A stretch of DNA of 64,000 nt from Ornithodoros turicata (lineage: Eukaryota > Arthropoda > Arachnida > Ixodida > Argasidae): assembly GCF_037126465.1 (NCBI RefSeq), contig NC_088206.1, forward strand, positions 34,230,573-34,294,572, written 5' to 3'. Below, one piece after another: positions 12,060-23,724 of this stretch. The notes below the pieces were generated by a model, which was given only the letters and a program-made list of their open reading frames with translations, was not told the DNA's origin and made no database searches. The stretch's first letter is position 1, and the number at the start of each line of letters is the position of its first letter. The position numbers and the translations under genes are program-made.

Positions 12060-12370
12060 ACATATATGGACCTCAATGTGATTACATGCAATATGCTGGT
12101 AATTGTGAATACACAGTTACCAGCATATTGCCACGAACCCAGCAGTTTTATTCAGCGTTACAGCCTTTACACCCCAATTACCATGAGGGTGTTAAAATAC
12201 ACCTTAAAAAGTGTGCGCCATGAACATTTTGATTTACACCCTTTAAGGTGTAAAACTATTTAGAGTGTATGGTGATAAGTGTATCGCCTGGGTGTAGGAA
12301 GGGAGTATGTTTATTTTCGTTCACATGAACAAAAGTAAATATATACAACAACAAGGAACGGGAAGTTACA

Positions 12371-13212
12371 TTACAAAAGTGCATGGCGGGGATTTACAAC
12401 ACGTCTACCACCTAGTAATGTATGCAGATTTAGAAGATCTGTTGAGATAGTGCTTAAATTTCTTAAAACACGTTGCTCCTCATTGCAAGACAGAACAAAT
12501 ACACGACAGTGCTCATCATTCCCAACTGTAGTTAATGTTTGTATGAGAAAAATGGTATCAGAGTTAATAACATATATGCCTGTAATCTCAACGAACACGG
12601 GTAAGTCCTCCTCGGAAGATTCTTTGGCAACAACACAGCCACCAGCAAATGTGTTATCATTATCAACTGCACTTTTCACATAGACTATAGATTCTGCGTG
12701 AATATCACGGTCATGAATGTAACTCTGAATTGCTTCTGGGGCATGTTGAAGCAGTATCTGCTTGGAACCATCAGTAGATGTGACATTTCTGATGAAGGGC
12801 TGCGACCACACACACATTTGATAAAATTGATGTCTTCTTGCTAATGAAAGGGTTACGTTCTTAAAATGTCGACTTTTTCTAGCAACATTTTTAAAATGCT
12901 GGTGTTTCCCTCGAAACGCATACACCATACAGCTAGGAGAGGACCAAACATCCTGATGAGTCGCGGATAATGAACAATGTAATACATTTTACAGGGGTTA
13001 GATATTTGTGGGAACAACACTGAAAAGCCTTGGAGAAACGAATAAATGCAACGTTCTAAGTAATGAACATGCATATGGGGGAGGTGCCTGCTCATGGGAA
13101 GGTCTACAATTTCACGAAAAGCTATACACAGCTGCCATGCTTCATTGCCATGCACAGCTGCCACGCCATATACATGATTTTCTGTATGTCGACTGTGCAT
13201 GATTACACACAT
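12371..13212 (-). pseudogene. Transposon-borne protein remnant, copy 2 (better preserved)
   Basis: Frame 13212-12853 runs through FREIVDL, LERCIYSFLQGF, HYPRLIRMFGPLLAVWCMRF and FEGNTSILK. A frameshift near 12900 passes reading to frame 12928-12371, with FKNVTLSLARRHQF, HAPEAIQSYIHDRD and SEEDLPVFVEI. The central (Y)PRLIRMFGPL..W.MRFE motif is a hallmark of an uncharacterised transposable-element-associated family as I remember it. No catalytic motif is visible, so this is only its C-terminal region. The two copies are clearly homologous throughout. Confidence 0.55.
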
Positions 13213-13549
13213 ATTTAATCACCTTGATGTACATACATATATGGACCTCAATGTGATTATATGCAATATGCTGGTAAGTGTGAATACACAGTTACCAGCA
13301 TATTGCCACGAACCCAGCAGTTCTATTCGGCCTTACAACCATTACACCCCAACTGCCACGAGGGTGTTAAAATACACCTTAAAAGGTGTGCGCCATGAAC
13401 ATTTTGATTTGCACCCTTTAAGGTGTAAAACGATTTAGAGTGTATGTACTTAGTGCTCTGTTGATTAGTAAACTTTGCTGGTTTGAGTCGTGTGTCCGAG
13501 TCTGGTTCGTGTCGTCCCTCGTGCCCAGACTGAGGCTTTTACATAATGG

Positions 13550-13900
13550 AGCTGTGCGCACCCCATCTGTTTGAGGAGCGTTTGAGGTCCCTTTTCGCCG
13601 TCGACCCTCCGCCTGCCTAATTCTCTCCCCCTTTGTCGTCTGACTCCGTTGTCACCACAGGAGAAATCTGCGCAGGAGACGTATTTTTTTCGCCAGGCGC
13701 AGAAGACAGAGTCACGTGATGCTATGGCCGTTGCAGCGGATAATTTCAAACGCCGCGGGGCGGGAGAGGCTGGAGTTGACAAACATGACAGCGTCTTCGG
13801 TGTCTTGCAACAATGCAGTAATTTGCAACGCGAACAGCACCAGCACAGCTTGAAGCTTGTGAAGCTTCAACTGATTATGTCTTGTAGGTAACACATACAC
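13550..13900. repeat. Dispersed repeat, second copy of 5050-5360
   Basis: It shares TCGTCTGACTCCGTTGTC-like sequence, GGAGAAATCTGCGCAGGAGA, AGAGTCACGTGATGC, GCGGATAATTTCAAACGC and the terminal CTTGTAGGTAAC with 5050-5360. A (CA)n run follows at about 13925-13947. Confidence 0.6.
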
Positions 13901-13985
13901 CGCAGGCGTTCATACTGAAATACAGGCACACACACACACACACACACATAAATGGGATGATGATGTGGTGAATCATTCTCCGCCG

Positions 13986-14570
13986 TCATGGCGGTACACT
14001 GCCCCACTGCGCTTGTAGAAGGGATGAGAAAGTGATGATGATGGAAAGGTGTGCTGATGAAGGAAAGGTGTCGTCCATTAGTCCAGTGCTGGAGAGCAAC
14101 TCAGCAACAGCTCGTAGCATCAGATGTGAGGGGTCCGACCATGGCTCGAGAATTTTGGTTAAGTCGAACTGGCGTTGATCGACGCGTTGGAGAGCAGTTT
14201 CCATGAGGGCGCGCTCGCGATCGTACTGTCCGCAGACCAGGAGGACGTGATGGAGGTCGCCGCGCACACCACACGTGGAACAGAGGCTGGACGCGCGGAG
14301 GAGGTATTTGAAAGCCGGTGTAAAAGCCACATTAAGTTTCATGTGGTGGAGACTGTGGTAAAGAAACGCGGCATTCGGCGGGGGAGAGTAAGGGACTATG
14401 TGGGGTCAATGGAGTAAAGCAGAGAGTGCGTGGTGAGGTCACGTTGCCATTGAGACTGCATCATGGGGCCAGTGAGGCTTGAGACATGGTAACGGCGAAC
14501 CCCCGGAGACAAGATGATCGGGACACGCCGGGTGTCAGAGGCATCGGAAGTTCTTCGCGGCAGAGGGGGC
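13986..14570 (-). mobile_element. LINE 3' fragment (RNase H-associated tail)
   Basis: The minus-strand frame 14342-13986 contains VAFTPAFKYLL, a Cys-His cluster CSTCGVRGDLHHVLLVC, and the ERALMETALQRVD and LMLRAVAELLSSTGL stretches. This is the C-terminal zinc-knuckle tail that follows the RNase H domain in tick LINEs of the I/LOA type as I recall them. Upstream bases to about 14570 look like the decayed RNase H end with stops. The 5' part is absent. Confidence 0.65.
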
Positions 14571-14575
14571 GAGCT

Positions 14576-14614
14576 CTAACCTAACCCAACCCAGCCCAAC
14601 CTAACCTAACCTAG
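14576..14614. repeat. Telomere-like CCTAA/CCCAA stretch
   Basis: About seven units of CTAAC, CCAAC and CCTAACC lie in a row. Arthropod telomeres are (TTAGG)n. This is a short degenerate interstitial block; a related two-unit patch occurs near 45540. Confidence 0.4.
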
Positions 14615-15970
14615 AGGAGAGCACTACGGTACATGTAGTTATACATAGGTTGAGAAGTGTGGCAAATACCAAAATGGGAGCCATTAACGCGCTCATCTTG
14701 TCGTCGTTACGATTTGTTTAACTTATCTACATGACTAGCTGGAATAAAAAAAGCAAGAATGTTTATATCCATAAGATTCAGTAATTAATTGTACAGCCAC
14801 TTTGTACAGCCAGTGCCGTTCTTGTTATGATTTCGGTGTGATCGCCGTGTTATTTGTTTCTTATCTGTATGGTTCACTAGACCTAACACCGACGACAAAT
14901 CGTGTTACTTTCGGTTAGACATTGATAACGCAGCATCAGTTGAAACTGATTTTCGAGAAACTTATATGAGGATGTAGATCTGCTGCAGATCAGATCTGAG
15001 TTGTCTGTGAAAATTTTTTGTCACCAAAATTTCCGCTTCACCGTGTTTGGTTTGGTCGCCCTTCACCGTGTTTGTTTTTGGGTGGTAGTAAGGTGTCATG
15101 GCGACCCCCGTGATAAAAAGCAAACCAGTCAGAGTCGAGGAACTGTGATTTACAGGTCGAGCCTGTTTTTGGGACTCCTCCAAATGGCCAGACCTGCTCT
15201 GTCGTGGAGCATAGGGTTGCCACCTGCCTGTATTTCACCCAAACAGCTCGGAAATTGAAGTTTTGCGGTCGGTGTCATGGTGAAGGTGTAATCCGAACAT
15301 AAAATGTTCGGAAATTAGCCAAGTAGAAGTAAAAACCTTACGACTTCACGTGGGTTATGTAAAGTTTCGGACTCCGCACGACTGACTTTAGAGATGGTGC
15401 CTTGAAGGCAGCTATCGAGGGCGGTTCGTTTCGAAGTGCTTGGTACCTGGTCCCCCAGGGATGCACGATCCAAATCACACACGTGTATTTGCTTTCAAGA
15501 TCTGGTTCTGACGACTTTTGCAGCCCCATCTTCTTTAAGATAGCGTACACTCAATATCAGTCGGTAGTGGTAACCTCGACGAAAATTGTGAAAAAGGAAT
15601 ACCACTGCCAGCAGAGGCGCTATATAACAAAGATTTTTTCTTCTTTTGTGCACTTGTAAAAGTGCAATTTGACTGCTACATATCCCAGAGAACTTATATA
15701 GGTTGTATAGGTTCAAGTATAGGTAATGCGATAACCGCAACTGTGAATTATGTAAGCTCTCGGCTCATTTCTGGGTCGTCACGCTGGTTTGCACTGGTTA
15801 TCACTGGTTTGCACGCGATCCTTGTGGGGGGGGGGGGGGGCGTCGCCCGCCAGTCTTTGAGTCAGGGGGCGGCCGCCCCCTGCCCCCATCTTCCGACGCC
15901 CATGCCGGGTGTACTGGTGCGCGTCTGGTGCTGTTCCACCTGCGTCCTCGTTTCCGCTGGTGCCCACATG
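14615..15970. other. no recognisable gene
   Basis: A string of small frames without known domains. A 14-base G-run lies at about 15827-15840. Nothing else is visible. Confidence 0.35.
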
Positions 15971-16230
15971 ACCGAAATACAGGCAAGTGGCCGTGGCGCC
16001 TTTGTTTATTAGCGTTTGTTTCAGACTCTATTGTTCTTCAAGTCGCTGCTTCAGCTCACTAATTTAATGAAAATGAAAACAGCTAATACCCTCACAGCGT
16101 GTCTCAGAAAGTTTGCGATGTTTTCTATTTTCAGCATGGTTGGAATTATTTACCGTATTATTAATTATTATAACCGTATATTACCGTATTACCGTATATT
16201 AATGCGTTGCAGGTAAGAATGCTAGATCAA
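15971..16230. repeat. Dispersed repeat, second module (copy 2)
   Basis: This is the partner of 5401-5740. It contains a local TTACCGTATTA expansion at 16150-16200 that the other copy lacks, and ends with GCAGGTAAGAATGCTAGA. Confidence 0.55.
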
Positions 16231-16427
16231 GTGCAGCATTCTGGGACACCCCTCTGAAACCTGGCTTGACCTGATAGCTAGGACTACGCAAGGAAGCTAA
16301 GCTTACAGGGTGGTGCGTGAGTACGTGAGGAAGAACAGATTTGGGCAGGGGTGGAGGACATATCTGAGGTGAGCAATTCTCGCGCCTCGACCGGATAACA
16401 AAACCGATAACACTAAGACGTGATGTA

Positions 16428-17354
16428 CGAGGGGTGTTCAAGTCAAACCGGGACTTTCTGTCTCCTGAGTGTACAAATGGCTCGCGCTACTTCTTTTTCG
16501 TCATTTTCACACGCGACAGGCCTCCGCGTTCACCACGTGGTGGTTCAAAGTTTGTAGAAAACAGAAGACACGTGCTGGACAACGGCCGACAACGAGGTGA
16601 GCGCGCACATCGAACAGCGAATTGTCATGAAGTTTCTCGTGAAGGAAGGCGTAAAGTCACCTGAAATTCACAGAAGACTTCAGGCTCAGTATGGCCACGA
16701 TACACTGAGCCGCAGCAAAGCGTTTGAGTGGTGCAAACGGTTCCGAGACGGCCGTACATCTGTGCAGGACGATCCCGGCCGGGGCGGCTCAGAGCTGAGT
16801 GTCAGAGTTCCTGAGAACATCCAACTTGTGGCGCGCCTGATCCTCAAGGACCGACGGATAACATGTCTCGAACTGGCTCGAAAGACGGACCTTTCTGTGG
16901 GAACGTTGAACACTATCATTCATGAACACATCCAGTTTCGGAAAGCTGGACCTCATCGCCAAAGGAGGAGTCCTCCTACAGGACAATGCACGCCCGCATA
17001 CCGCACATCTCACGAGACGCACAGTACAGGAACTTGGTTGGGAGTTGCTGCCTCATCCCCCTTACAGTCTAGACCTCGCCCCCAGCCATTTTCATCCCTT
17101 CTGGCCACTGAAGACGCTCCTTGGGGGCCGCCATTTCAGCTGCGACGACCAGGTGAAGAATGCGGCCCGATCATGGCTGCTACGCGCCGGTAAGGATTTC
17201 TACGCTGCTGGCATCCAAGTCCTCGTGAAACGCTGGGACAAGTGCATTAGTGCAGCTGGAGATTACGTTGAAAAATAAAACTAATTTCTCGCCTGTAAGT
17301 TCATTTTACTTTTGCGAAAAATGAAAAGTGCCGGTTTGACTTGAACGCCCCTCG
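16428..17354 (+). mobile_element. Mariner element, internally deleted
   Basis: Terminal inverted repeats begin CGAGGGGTGTTCAAGTCAAA at the left and mirror at the right with one early mismatch (GCGTTC). TA dinucleotides flank both ends (16426-16427 and 17355-17356), the normal mariner target duplication. Length is 927 bases against about 1.3 kb for an intact mariner, because a central segment is missing. Confidence 0.92.
16597..17278 (+). pseudogene. Mariner transposase, deleted and inactive
   Basis: The N-terminal paired helix-turn-helix part is clear (FLVKEGVKSPEIHRRLQ, SKAFEWCKRFRDGRTS, RKTDLSVGTLNTII). Reading then changes frame at about 16930 and jumps to the catalytic C-terminal part (LLQDNARPHTA, HPPYSLDLAPS, then the GDYVEK end). 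The block that carries the first catalytic Asp of the DD34D triad is deleted. The third Asp, normally after LAPS, is His (LAPSHFHPF). The copy could not make active enzyme, but its ends could be mobilised in trans. It belongs to the Tc1/mariner superfamily; the exact subfamily is not determined. Confidence 0.9.
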
Positions 17355-17654
17355 TATAACTATGAGAACGAGCATGAAACTTTCCAAATATCGGGAGACT
17401 GCCAGATGAAATTGGCAGATTGGCACCTGTGATAGACTTCTGGACGACAAACTGACTAAATGCGAGTTCTTAGGGTGCAGCAACGGCAACAGCTACGGCC
17501 GGCAGACAATATACATACTACGTAATTACATGATGATACCTTCAATATCAAGTTCGTATCAAGAGTTATTACGACCTGAAATAGAGGAAAGTGACAATTT
17601 GGCTCCAGCGAGTTCCACTTGGGCGACAATTTGACAAAATGTCTGAAGTATATA

Positions 17655-18542
17655 CAAGGTGTCCCAGCTAACTGTGAACATATTTTTTAAAAATATATAT
17701 AACACTTTTTCCAGGATGAAATCAATTGCAGTATAGCATATGGAGGGCTTTAGTCCAAAGCAATGTCTTAATTAACTTTCATTAATTAACTTTTTAATTA
17801 TAAAAGCTACAAAGTTGTCCCAATGAGAACACCTGTTCCTTTCGGTCACCTGATATTGTCGCCGTTTTCAGAACAAAAATCCGTTCGATAGATCGCCCGC
17901 AAAAAATTCGTGAAGGAACGCCATTTTTTTCTTTATTTTGTTCATTGCGCTTCTTAGAAGACGCGTCTTTCCTTCACCCCCAATGTGAGAGGGAGAAAGA
18001 GCACACTATCGCCTCTCGCGTCCTGGAAAAACATTAAAAGCAACAGAAAATGCAACCCAAGATAAGGCCAGTTCCGATAGAGTCACCCGCTACATTTGTT
18101 TTTGTTTTGTTTCCGCAAGTTAAAGCTCATCTTCGAAGCCTGAGGCGGCACCGTACTCCTTTCCCCTCTCACGTTGGGGATGAAGGAAATACGCGTCTGC
18201 GAAGATGCGCAATGAACAAAATACAGAAAAAGATAGCGTTCCTTCACTATTTTTTTGCGGGCGATCTATCGAACGGATTTTTGTTCTGAAAACGGCTACG
18301 ATATCAGCTGACCGAAAGGAACAGATGTTCTCATTCGGACAACTTTGTAGCTTTTATAATTAAAAAGTTAATTAATGAACGTTAATTAAGACATTGCCTT
18401 TGGACTTTGCTAATGCCCTCCTAGGGAGTGCCCTTCAGGATATGCTATATTGCACTTGATTTCATCTTGGAAAAAGTGTTATAGTATACATTCACATGTC
18501 ATTATTCACAAAAATATGTTCACAGTTAGCTGGGACACCCTG
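17655..18542. mobile_element. Fold-back element, CAGGGTGTCCCAGCTAA type
   Basis: The left arm starts CAAGGTGTCCCAGCTAACTG and the right arm ends with its inverse. Arms of about 400 bases pair throughout with mismatches: AACTTTTTAATTATAAAAGC, GAACAAAAATCCGTTCGATA and CGCCATTTTTTTC have mirrored partners. The centre (about 18000-18130) is the least symmetrical part. No transposase is visible. Same family as 33136-34057 and 34992-35606. Confidence 0.8.
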
Positions 18543-19149
18543 GGCTGGTTGGTGTAAATCCACAAGCGACCAAAGAACAAACACGAAGCAACAACAGAGC
18601 GACTTGTTTGTGATCTTGTCTCCTGTTTGTTCTCTGGTCGCTTGAAAATGAACGAAGTATGACTTGAAAATGAAAATGCAAGAGAAATGCATGAAAATGA
18701 AAGAGGTATGGGCCGCCAACTCATAGCTATTAAGCATGGATATACAACAACGTAATTAAATGATAACATCTTCGATATCACGTTTATATCAAGACTTATT
18801 ACGAAAGGAAATGGGAGATATGGACAATTTGGCATCTGCGAGCGCTATCTTGGCATTGATTTGATCAAACGCGACTTCGTCGGACCAGAAATTTTCGTGC
18901 ATATTTAAATACATTCAGAATCGAAGGCATGTATATTCCCAAATCCCTGTAGTGGCTAGCAATACAGAAGGTCGCTGACACACGAGGCGGTGAAGAAGTA
19001 GAGAACACTGAGTGAATTTTATTTTAGTGTATTTACAATACTGTTTACCCATACTTGTGGGTATAGTCGCAGGGCAATTTCAACAACACAAGAACAGACA
19101 ATTACAACAGATGTTGCAGTTTCTAACTCAAAGTACCACGTCAGATTTT
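18543..19149. other. no recognisable gene
   Basis: Repeated GAAAATGAA phrases occur at 18648-18700. No coding signal or element ends were found. Confidence 0.35.
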
Positions 19150-19300
19150 AGATGGGTAGAAATCCAGCGAACCGGTAGAAATGCAAAGAACAGTCCGCCC
19201 AGAAGAAGAACAGTCTCTGTTCGAAATATCGGCGACTTCTGTCCTGAGGCAACTCCCTTCCTACATCTCTACCGGGTCGCTGGATTTCTACCCATCTATG
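19150..19300. repeat. Long-stem hairpin
   Basis: AGATGGGTAGAAATCCAGCG at 19149 pairs with its inverse at about 19274-19299, leaving a loop of about 100 bases. It abuts the tandem repeat that follows. Confidence 0.6.
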
Positions 19301-19339
19301 TCTCAAGCTGGTTTTACAGAATGCATTCGTGAAATCCAG

Positions 19340-19860
19340 ATTTCGGAGTTTGAGCCCCGTACCATTTTCCCGTGTTGCGCCCTGAGAGGTCGCGTTCGAC
19401 AAAATCGCCTCCAAAACGGCACTCCAAATGGCCAATTTCATCAACTTTGGGGCTTAATATAATTTGATATAACAATAACATTAAAGATGTCCTAAGTTGC
19501 TTTTGTAATATGTATATGTAAAAGGAAAATCACGGGGTTTGAACCCCGTACCTTTTTCCCCTGTTGCACCCTGAGATGTCGCATTTGACAAAATCGCCTT
19601 CAAAACGGCACTCGAAATGTCCAAATGCCAATTTCATCAACTTTGGGGCTTAATATCATGTGATATAACAATACTATTGAAAATGTCCAAAGCTGATTTT
19701 GTAATACGTATGTGTAAAAGTAAGATAGCGGGGTTAAACCCCGTACCTTGTTCCCCTGTTGCACCCTGAGAGGTCGCGTTTGACAAAATCGCTTCGAAAA
19801 CGGCACTCGAAATAGACAATTTTATCAAGTTGTATAGTTTAATATAACAGCGATATAAAA
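19340..19860. repeat. Tandem repeat, about 190-197-base unit, three copies
   Basis: Copies centre on CCCCGTACC at about 19353, 19543 and 19740, followed each time by GTTGC(A/G)CCCTGAGA, TCGC..TTCGACAAAATCGC or its variant, AAAACGGCACTC and the phrase TTTGATATAACAATA. The third copy is cut short. Confidence 0.7.
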
Positions 19861-21063
19861 CACAAAACGCTATGATTTGTATATTACTCCCTCAACGCAA
19901 AGTTGTCCATTCTGTTAGCCCTTTTGAGTTCCGGAAAAAAATGACCGTTCGCCTTTCGAAGTCCTTAAGACCGGTCGTACAGTCTCAACGCATGCGCATT
20001 GCGGTAATATTGGGACTTTATCCGTCGAGCACCTACGAGGGGAACCCTGCCTGAGTCGCAACTTTGAAGGCCCTGGGTGCATCAGGGTTAACACTCACAC
20101 CTCGTGCCGTGGTTGGTATATGTGGCCTGGAGGACGTACTGACTAAAAATAGGCGATGACATTTCCAGAATTTGACTGTCTTTGTCGAAAAATCGTAGTC
20201 TAAACATGAACTCTGCGGAAGAATCGACGGAATCCTCATAGGCGCAATGCATTAAAATTCATCTGGCCAGGGTGCACTAGGTTTATATTCTGCTAGTGCC
20301 TTTTATGTCTTCAGGGGTTCTCTGCATGGTATTCTTCTGTATTAGACGATGACATCTTGATATTTTTATTCTGTTTTGCTGTTAATTGGCCTAAAAACGC
20401 CGTCTCCCATTGAATTCATATCCTGTAAGGTCGCTTCCCGCATAGTGGCGGAGCGCGCCAGTTGGGGGGGGGGGGGTGGTTCCGCGAAATTTGGGTTTGA
20501 AATGGGAAGTACTGTTAAACGTTGATATGGTGTTGGCACCTCTCGTTGTGGTTAAGCTTCGTTAAGCATCGGAGATGACCGATAATTGAAAGTCAAACGA
20601 ACAACATAGTTTTATCTGCCACATGTTCAGTCCAGAGCAGCTGACACATTGTCAAACCAAGAAACCAACAACAAACAAACAGAAAAAGTTCTACTACAAG
20701 TTCCTCTTCTTCCTCGTCCTCCAATATTTCATTTCCCACATGTGTATGTGCCATAGATACTCTTATGATATTTTACATATTGCTAGTATAGCTCTTTTGT
20801 CACATGTTCTTTTAAACTACGTACTGTCAAGTATAGCTGCAAAACGTCTATAGGAGCTCAAAAGACTCTGACGTGCACTCTGACTCTTTTGGTGACTGCA
20901 TTGTGAGAGATCATTATTATTGGAAGCAATGAGTGTACTTGCGGCAACCAGTGTCATTATCTCTGATCTAGAGCTAAAGCTTACAAGAAAATGCATTGCT
21001 CTAGCTCAAGGATAAGGGCGCTGGTCGTAGAAATCATTGCTTCCATTGAGTACGCATGATATA
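19861..21063. other. no recognisable gene
   Basis: A 12-base G-run lies near 20464. Short frames show no known domain. Confidence 0.35.
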
Positions 21064-22129
21064 CAGGTTACGTCACGTAAAACTGACCAGAAGTTTTATG
21101 GAAACCCTATGAGAGCAGCATAGATATTGTTTTTGCAGTTGAGTTCTACGGCCAGTCGGACATCCTCTCGAAGAAAGTGTGCAACTACCCAAGATAACTA
21201 CTTACATAAAATTCATTAATTAACTTTTTAATTAGGGGACTTCAGGCAAAAGCAAGATAGCAGATTGATAGACTATCCTCGTTGAACACCATTCCACGTT
21301 TCGAAAATCCTTAGACACGCACGTGCGCTAAAATGTTCATCCCCGAATTTTGGTATGCAAATCAGCCGAAACCGAAATAGCGCCCACGCCGACGGCACCG
21401 ATAGCGCCCACGCCCTTATCTGGCCAGCTGAGCGGAACCTACTCCAATAGACCTCTACCTGTTTGTAAACAAATGACGTCATTGTGTTCGACAGCGCCAC
21501 GAACTGGGTAGAGTTGAACTACGTTCAAAGCTAGTGGCAAACAAGGTCTCACCCGAAAGCCACGGTCTTGGGGCGATTACGATGGCCTCTGAAAGGGACG
21601 CGACCTTCGGTCCTACTTTTCTTTCAATAGGAGGCAGCGAACAAATGCCCATTCGTGGAACCCAGCTCTCCCCTTCGTATCTGTTTTGGTTTCAGTATGT
21701 CTACCAACGTCATGACGACGGTTCTCGGGTAGAGGTTTATTATCGTCACCGCTCCAAATCACGTGGCCCTCTGACGTGAAATGAGCGCTCTACTCCCCGC
21801 GTTCCCGGTCGCCGCGATTTCGGTTTCGGCTCATTTGCATACCGAAATTCGGGGATGGATATTTTAGCGCACGTGCGTGTTACAGGATTTTTTAAACGTG
21901 GAATGGTGTTCAACGAGGATAGTCTATCAATCTGCTATCTCACTTTTGCCCGAAATCCCCTATTTAAAAAGTTAGTTAATGAATTTTAGGTAATTAGTCA
22001 TCTTGTAGTTGCAGACTTTCTTCGAGAGGATGTTCGCATGTCTGTAGAACTCAACTGCAAAAACAACATCTATGCTGCTCTCATAGAGTTTTCATAAAAA
22101 TTCTGGTCAGTTTTACGTGACGCGCCCTG
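21064..22129. mobile_element. Fold-back element, CAGG..CGTCACGTAAAACTGACC type
   Basis: The left end is CAGGTTACGTCACGTAAAAC; the right end is its inverse ending CGCGCCCTG, with TATA-like flanks. Arms of about 330 bases mirror each other (GTTGAGTTCTACGG, TAGACTATCCTCGTTGAACA, GCGCACGTGCG, TATGCAAAT). The asymmetric centre is about 21390-21800. The phrase TAGACCTCTACCTGTTTGTA in the centre recurs near 34938 beside another fold-back copy. No transposase. Confidence 0.75.
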
Positions 22130-23057
22130 TATATGAAGAGACAAAGTAGATCCGAAACTAGGCCCATAGGGATTGAAAGTGGTCGTCGTGGGACGTCCAA
22201 TTCGCATATATTTGGCTTGATTAGCAGGGTTGTCCGGACGTACAACAAACGTCACTTGAAGAGAGTGCGTATTTCCCGTGGACGTACGCAAATCCGCACC
22301 GGTTCGCACGCGGGACGTTGACGGGATAATGACTGGATCTGTGGGGACTATCTTGTCTTACAACCTCTGCACCAGCTAAATTGTGGGAAACTACAAGCGA
22401 CGGACATAGGACTGCAATTATCATCCAGGCGAGTAGTAGTGATTTGATATTTATATATGTTCATCTGAATGCGTAAATCTGCTCATCTGTTCATGCGTAA
22501 ATCTGTTCATCTGTTGTTGTTATTATTTATCTGAACTCGAATTCGTAAAGCATGCAGTGCATAAACGGGCAGTGTTACGTATCTTGTCTTGCAGTTGGCA
22601 GTTTGTCACACAAATGAAGGGGACTTACGAGATACTTATGAATCATGCACAATAGGGGTCAGCGACTGAAATGAAGTATGTTACATGATGGTTGTAGAAA
22701 AACATATATAATTTCGCACATCCCAAGTGAAAAATGTCTGCAACGCCAAATCGTTTATGAAACGATTTCCACTTGCAAACCATTTACGTACAAAAAGGTT
22801 CAAAGTGGTTTTAAGTACAAATTGTTTCATAAACCAATTCCAATTGCAAGCATTTTTCTCCTGGGATGGCACTACATGCACTTTCGCAACAAAACATCTG
22901 TCACGAAATTTGAGGCCAAACTGCGTGGGACTGCGTGACAGGTTTTGTCAACGAAACTGAATTCCCAATTTACCAGAATTCCCAAAATTTTTCATTTAAA
23001 AAACTAACGGAGCAAAATAGATGCCGTTTTAGCAGATAGGTTATGCGGCCAGGCGAA
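22130..23057. other. no recognisable gene; small imperfect inverted repeat
   Basis: At 22735-22860 the strings AATCGTTTATGAAACGATTTCC and ATTGTTTCATAAACCAATTCC, with GTACA between, form an imperfect mirrored pair, possibly a small MITE. Nothing else is seen. Confidence 0.35.
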
Positions 23058-23670
23058 CATCCTGTAGGACAGCGTATGAAACTGCTGGACGACTAATTAG
23101 CTGAAATTAATTAACTAACGCATTAATTTAATGTTTTCTGCGAAATGTGAGATAGCCGAGTTGGAGCCAGTCATTATTGAAATACATCGTCCTTATTAAA
23201 CACCCTGTGAAGCGAACATACTTCGAGTATAAATTGCCAGATTTCACTATGCAACTGAGCCGAAACGAGAACTACGCAACACTCGAGCGCAGAAAGTGCG
23301 ACAGGCAGCTCATGTGAGACGGCCACGTGCTTTGGAGCGATGGAGCTGATTGGGGTAGGCTCTAATCTGTTGGCCAGGTAGACCGCTATCCGAGTCAGAT
23401 AAGGCGAAGGTGCCGTCGCTTTTGCGCTCGAAAAGCGTGTAGCTATAGTTTCGGTTCATTTGCATAGCGAAATTTGACAATTTATATCTCAAAGTACGTT
23501 CGCTTCACAGGGTGTTTAATAAGGACAATGGTTTTGAATAATGCCTGGCTCCAATTCTGCTATCTCGCATTTCCCAGAAAACATCTAATTAATAGGTTAA
23601 TTAATGCATTCTAGCTAACTAGTCGTCCAGTGGTTGCGTCTGTTATCCTACAGATCTCACAGTACGACAA
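23058..23670. mobile_element. Fold-back element, degraded
   Basis: The mirrored arms include GGACGACTAATTAGCT with GCTAACTAGTCGTCCAG, and AAACACCCTGTGAAGCGAAC with GTTCGCTTCACAGGGTGTTT. The centre holds CAACTGAGCCGAAACGAG-like sequence mirrored by TTTCGGTTCATTTGC. The architecture is that of the 21064-22129 element, but I could not fix its outer ends. Confidence 0.6.
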
Positions 23671-23724
23671 ATTTAATTTACGGTATATCTAAGAGAAAGT
23701 GTTTTCAATAGAGTTTTCAACATT

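Larger units (their letters stand above)
10823..13444. mobile_element. Composite tandem DNA element with TACACTC termini
   Basis: The left end is a duplicated 137-base terminal module starting TACACTC at 10823 and 10960, each with CACACCTTTAAAGGTGTG palindromes. Then come two copies of a roughly 1,175-base internal unit, each ending in GGTGTAAAAC(T/G)ATTTAGAGTGTA (ends at 12269 and 13444), an inverted match of the left end. The second unit starts immediately after the first right terminus, without its own left terminus. Each unit carries an antisense remnant of the same protein. It may have arisen by unequal exchange between adjacent copies. The superfamily is not recognised. Confidence 0.7.

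Noticed and set aside
14576..14614. True telomere
   Set aside because: Short, degenerate and interstitial, next to a LINE tail.
16686..17022. Antisense ORFs in the mariner element
   Set aside because: Shadow frames of the transposase on the plus strand.
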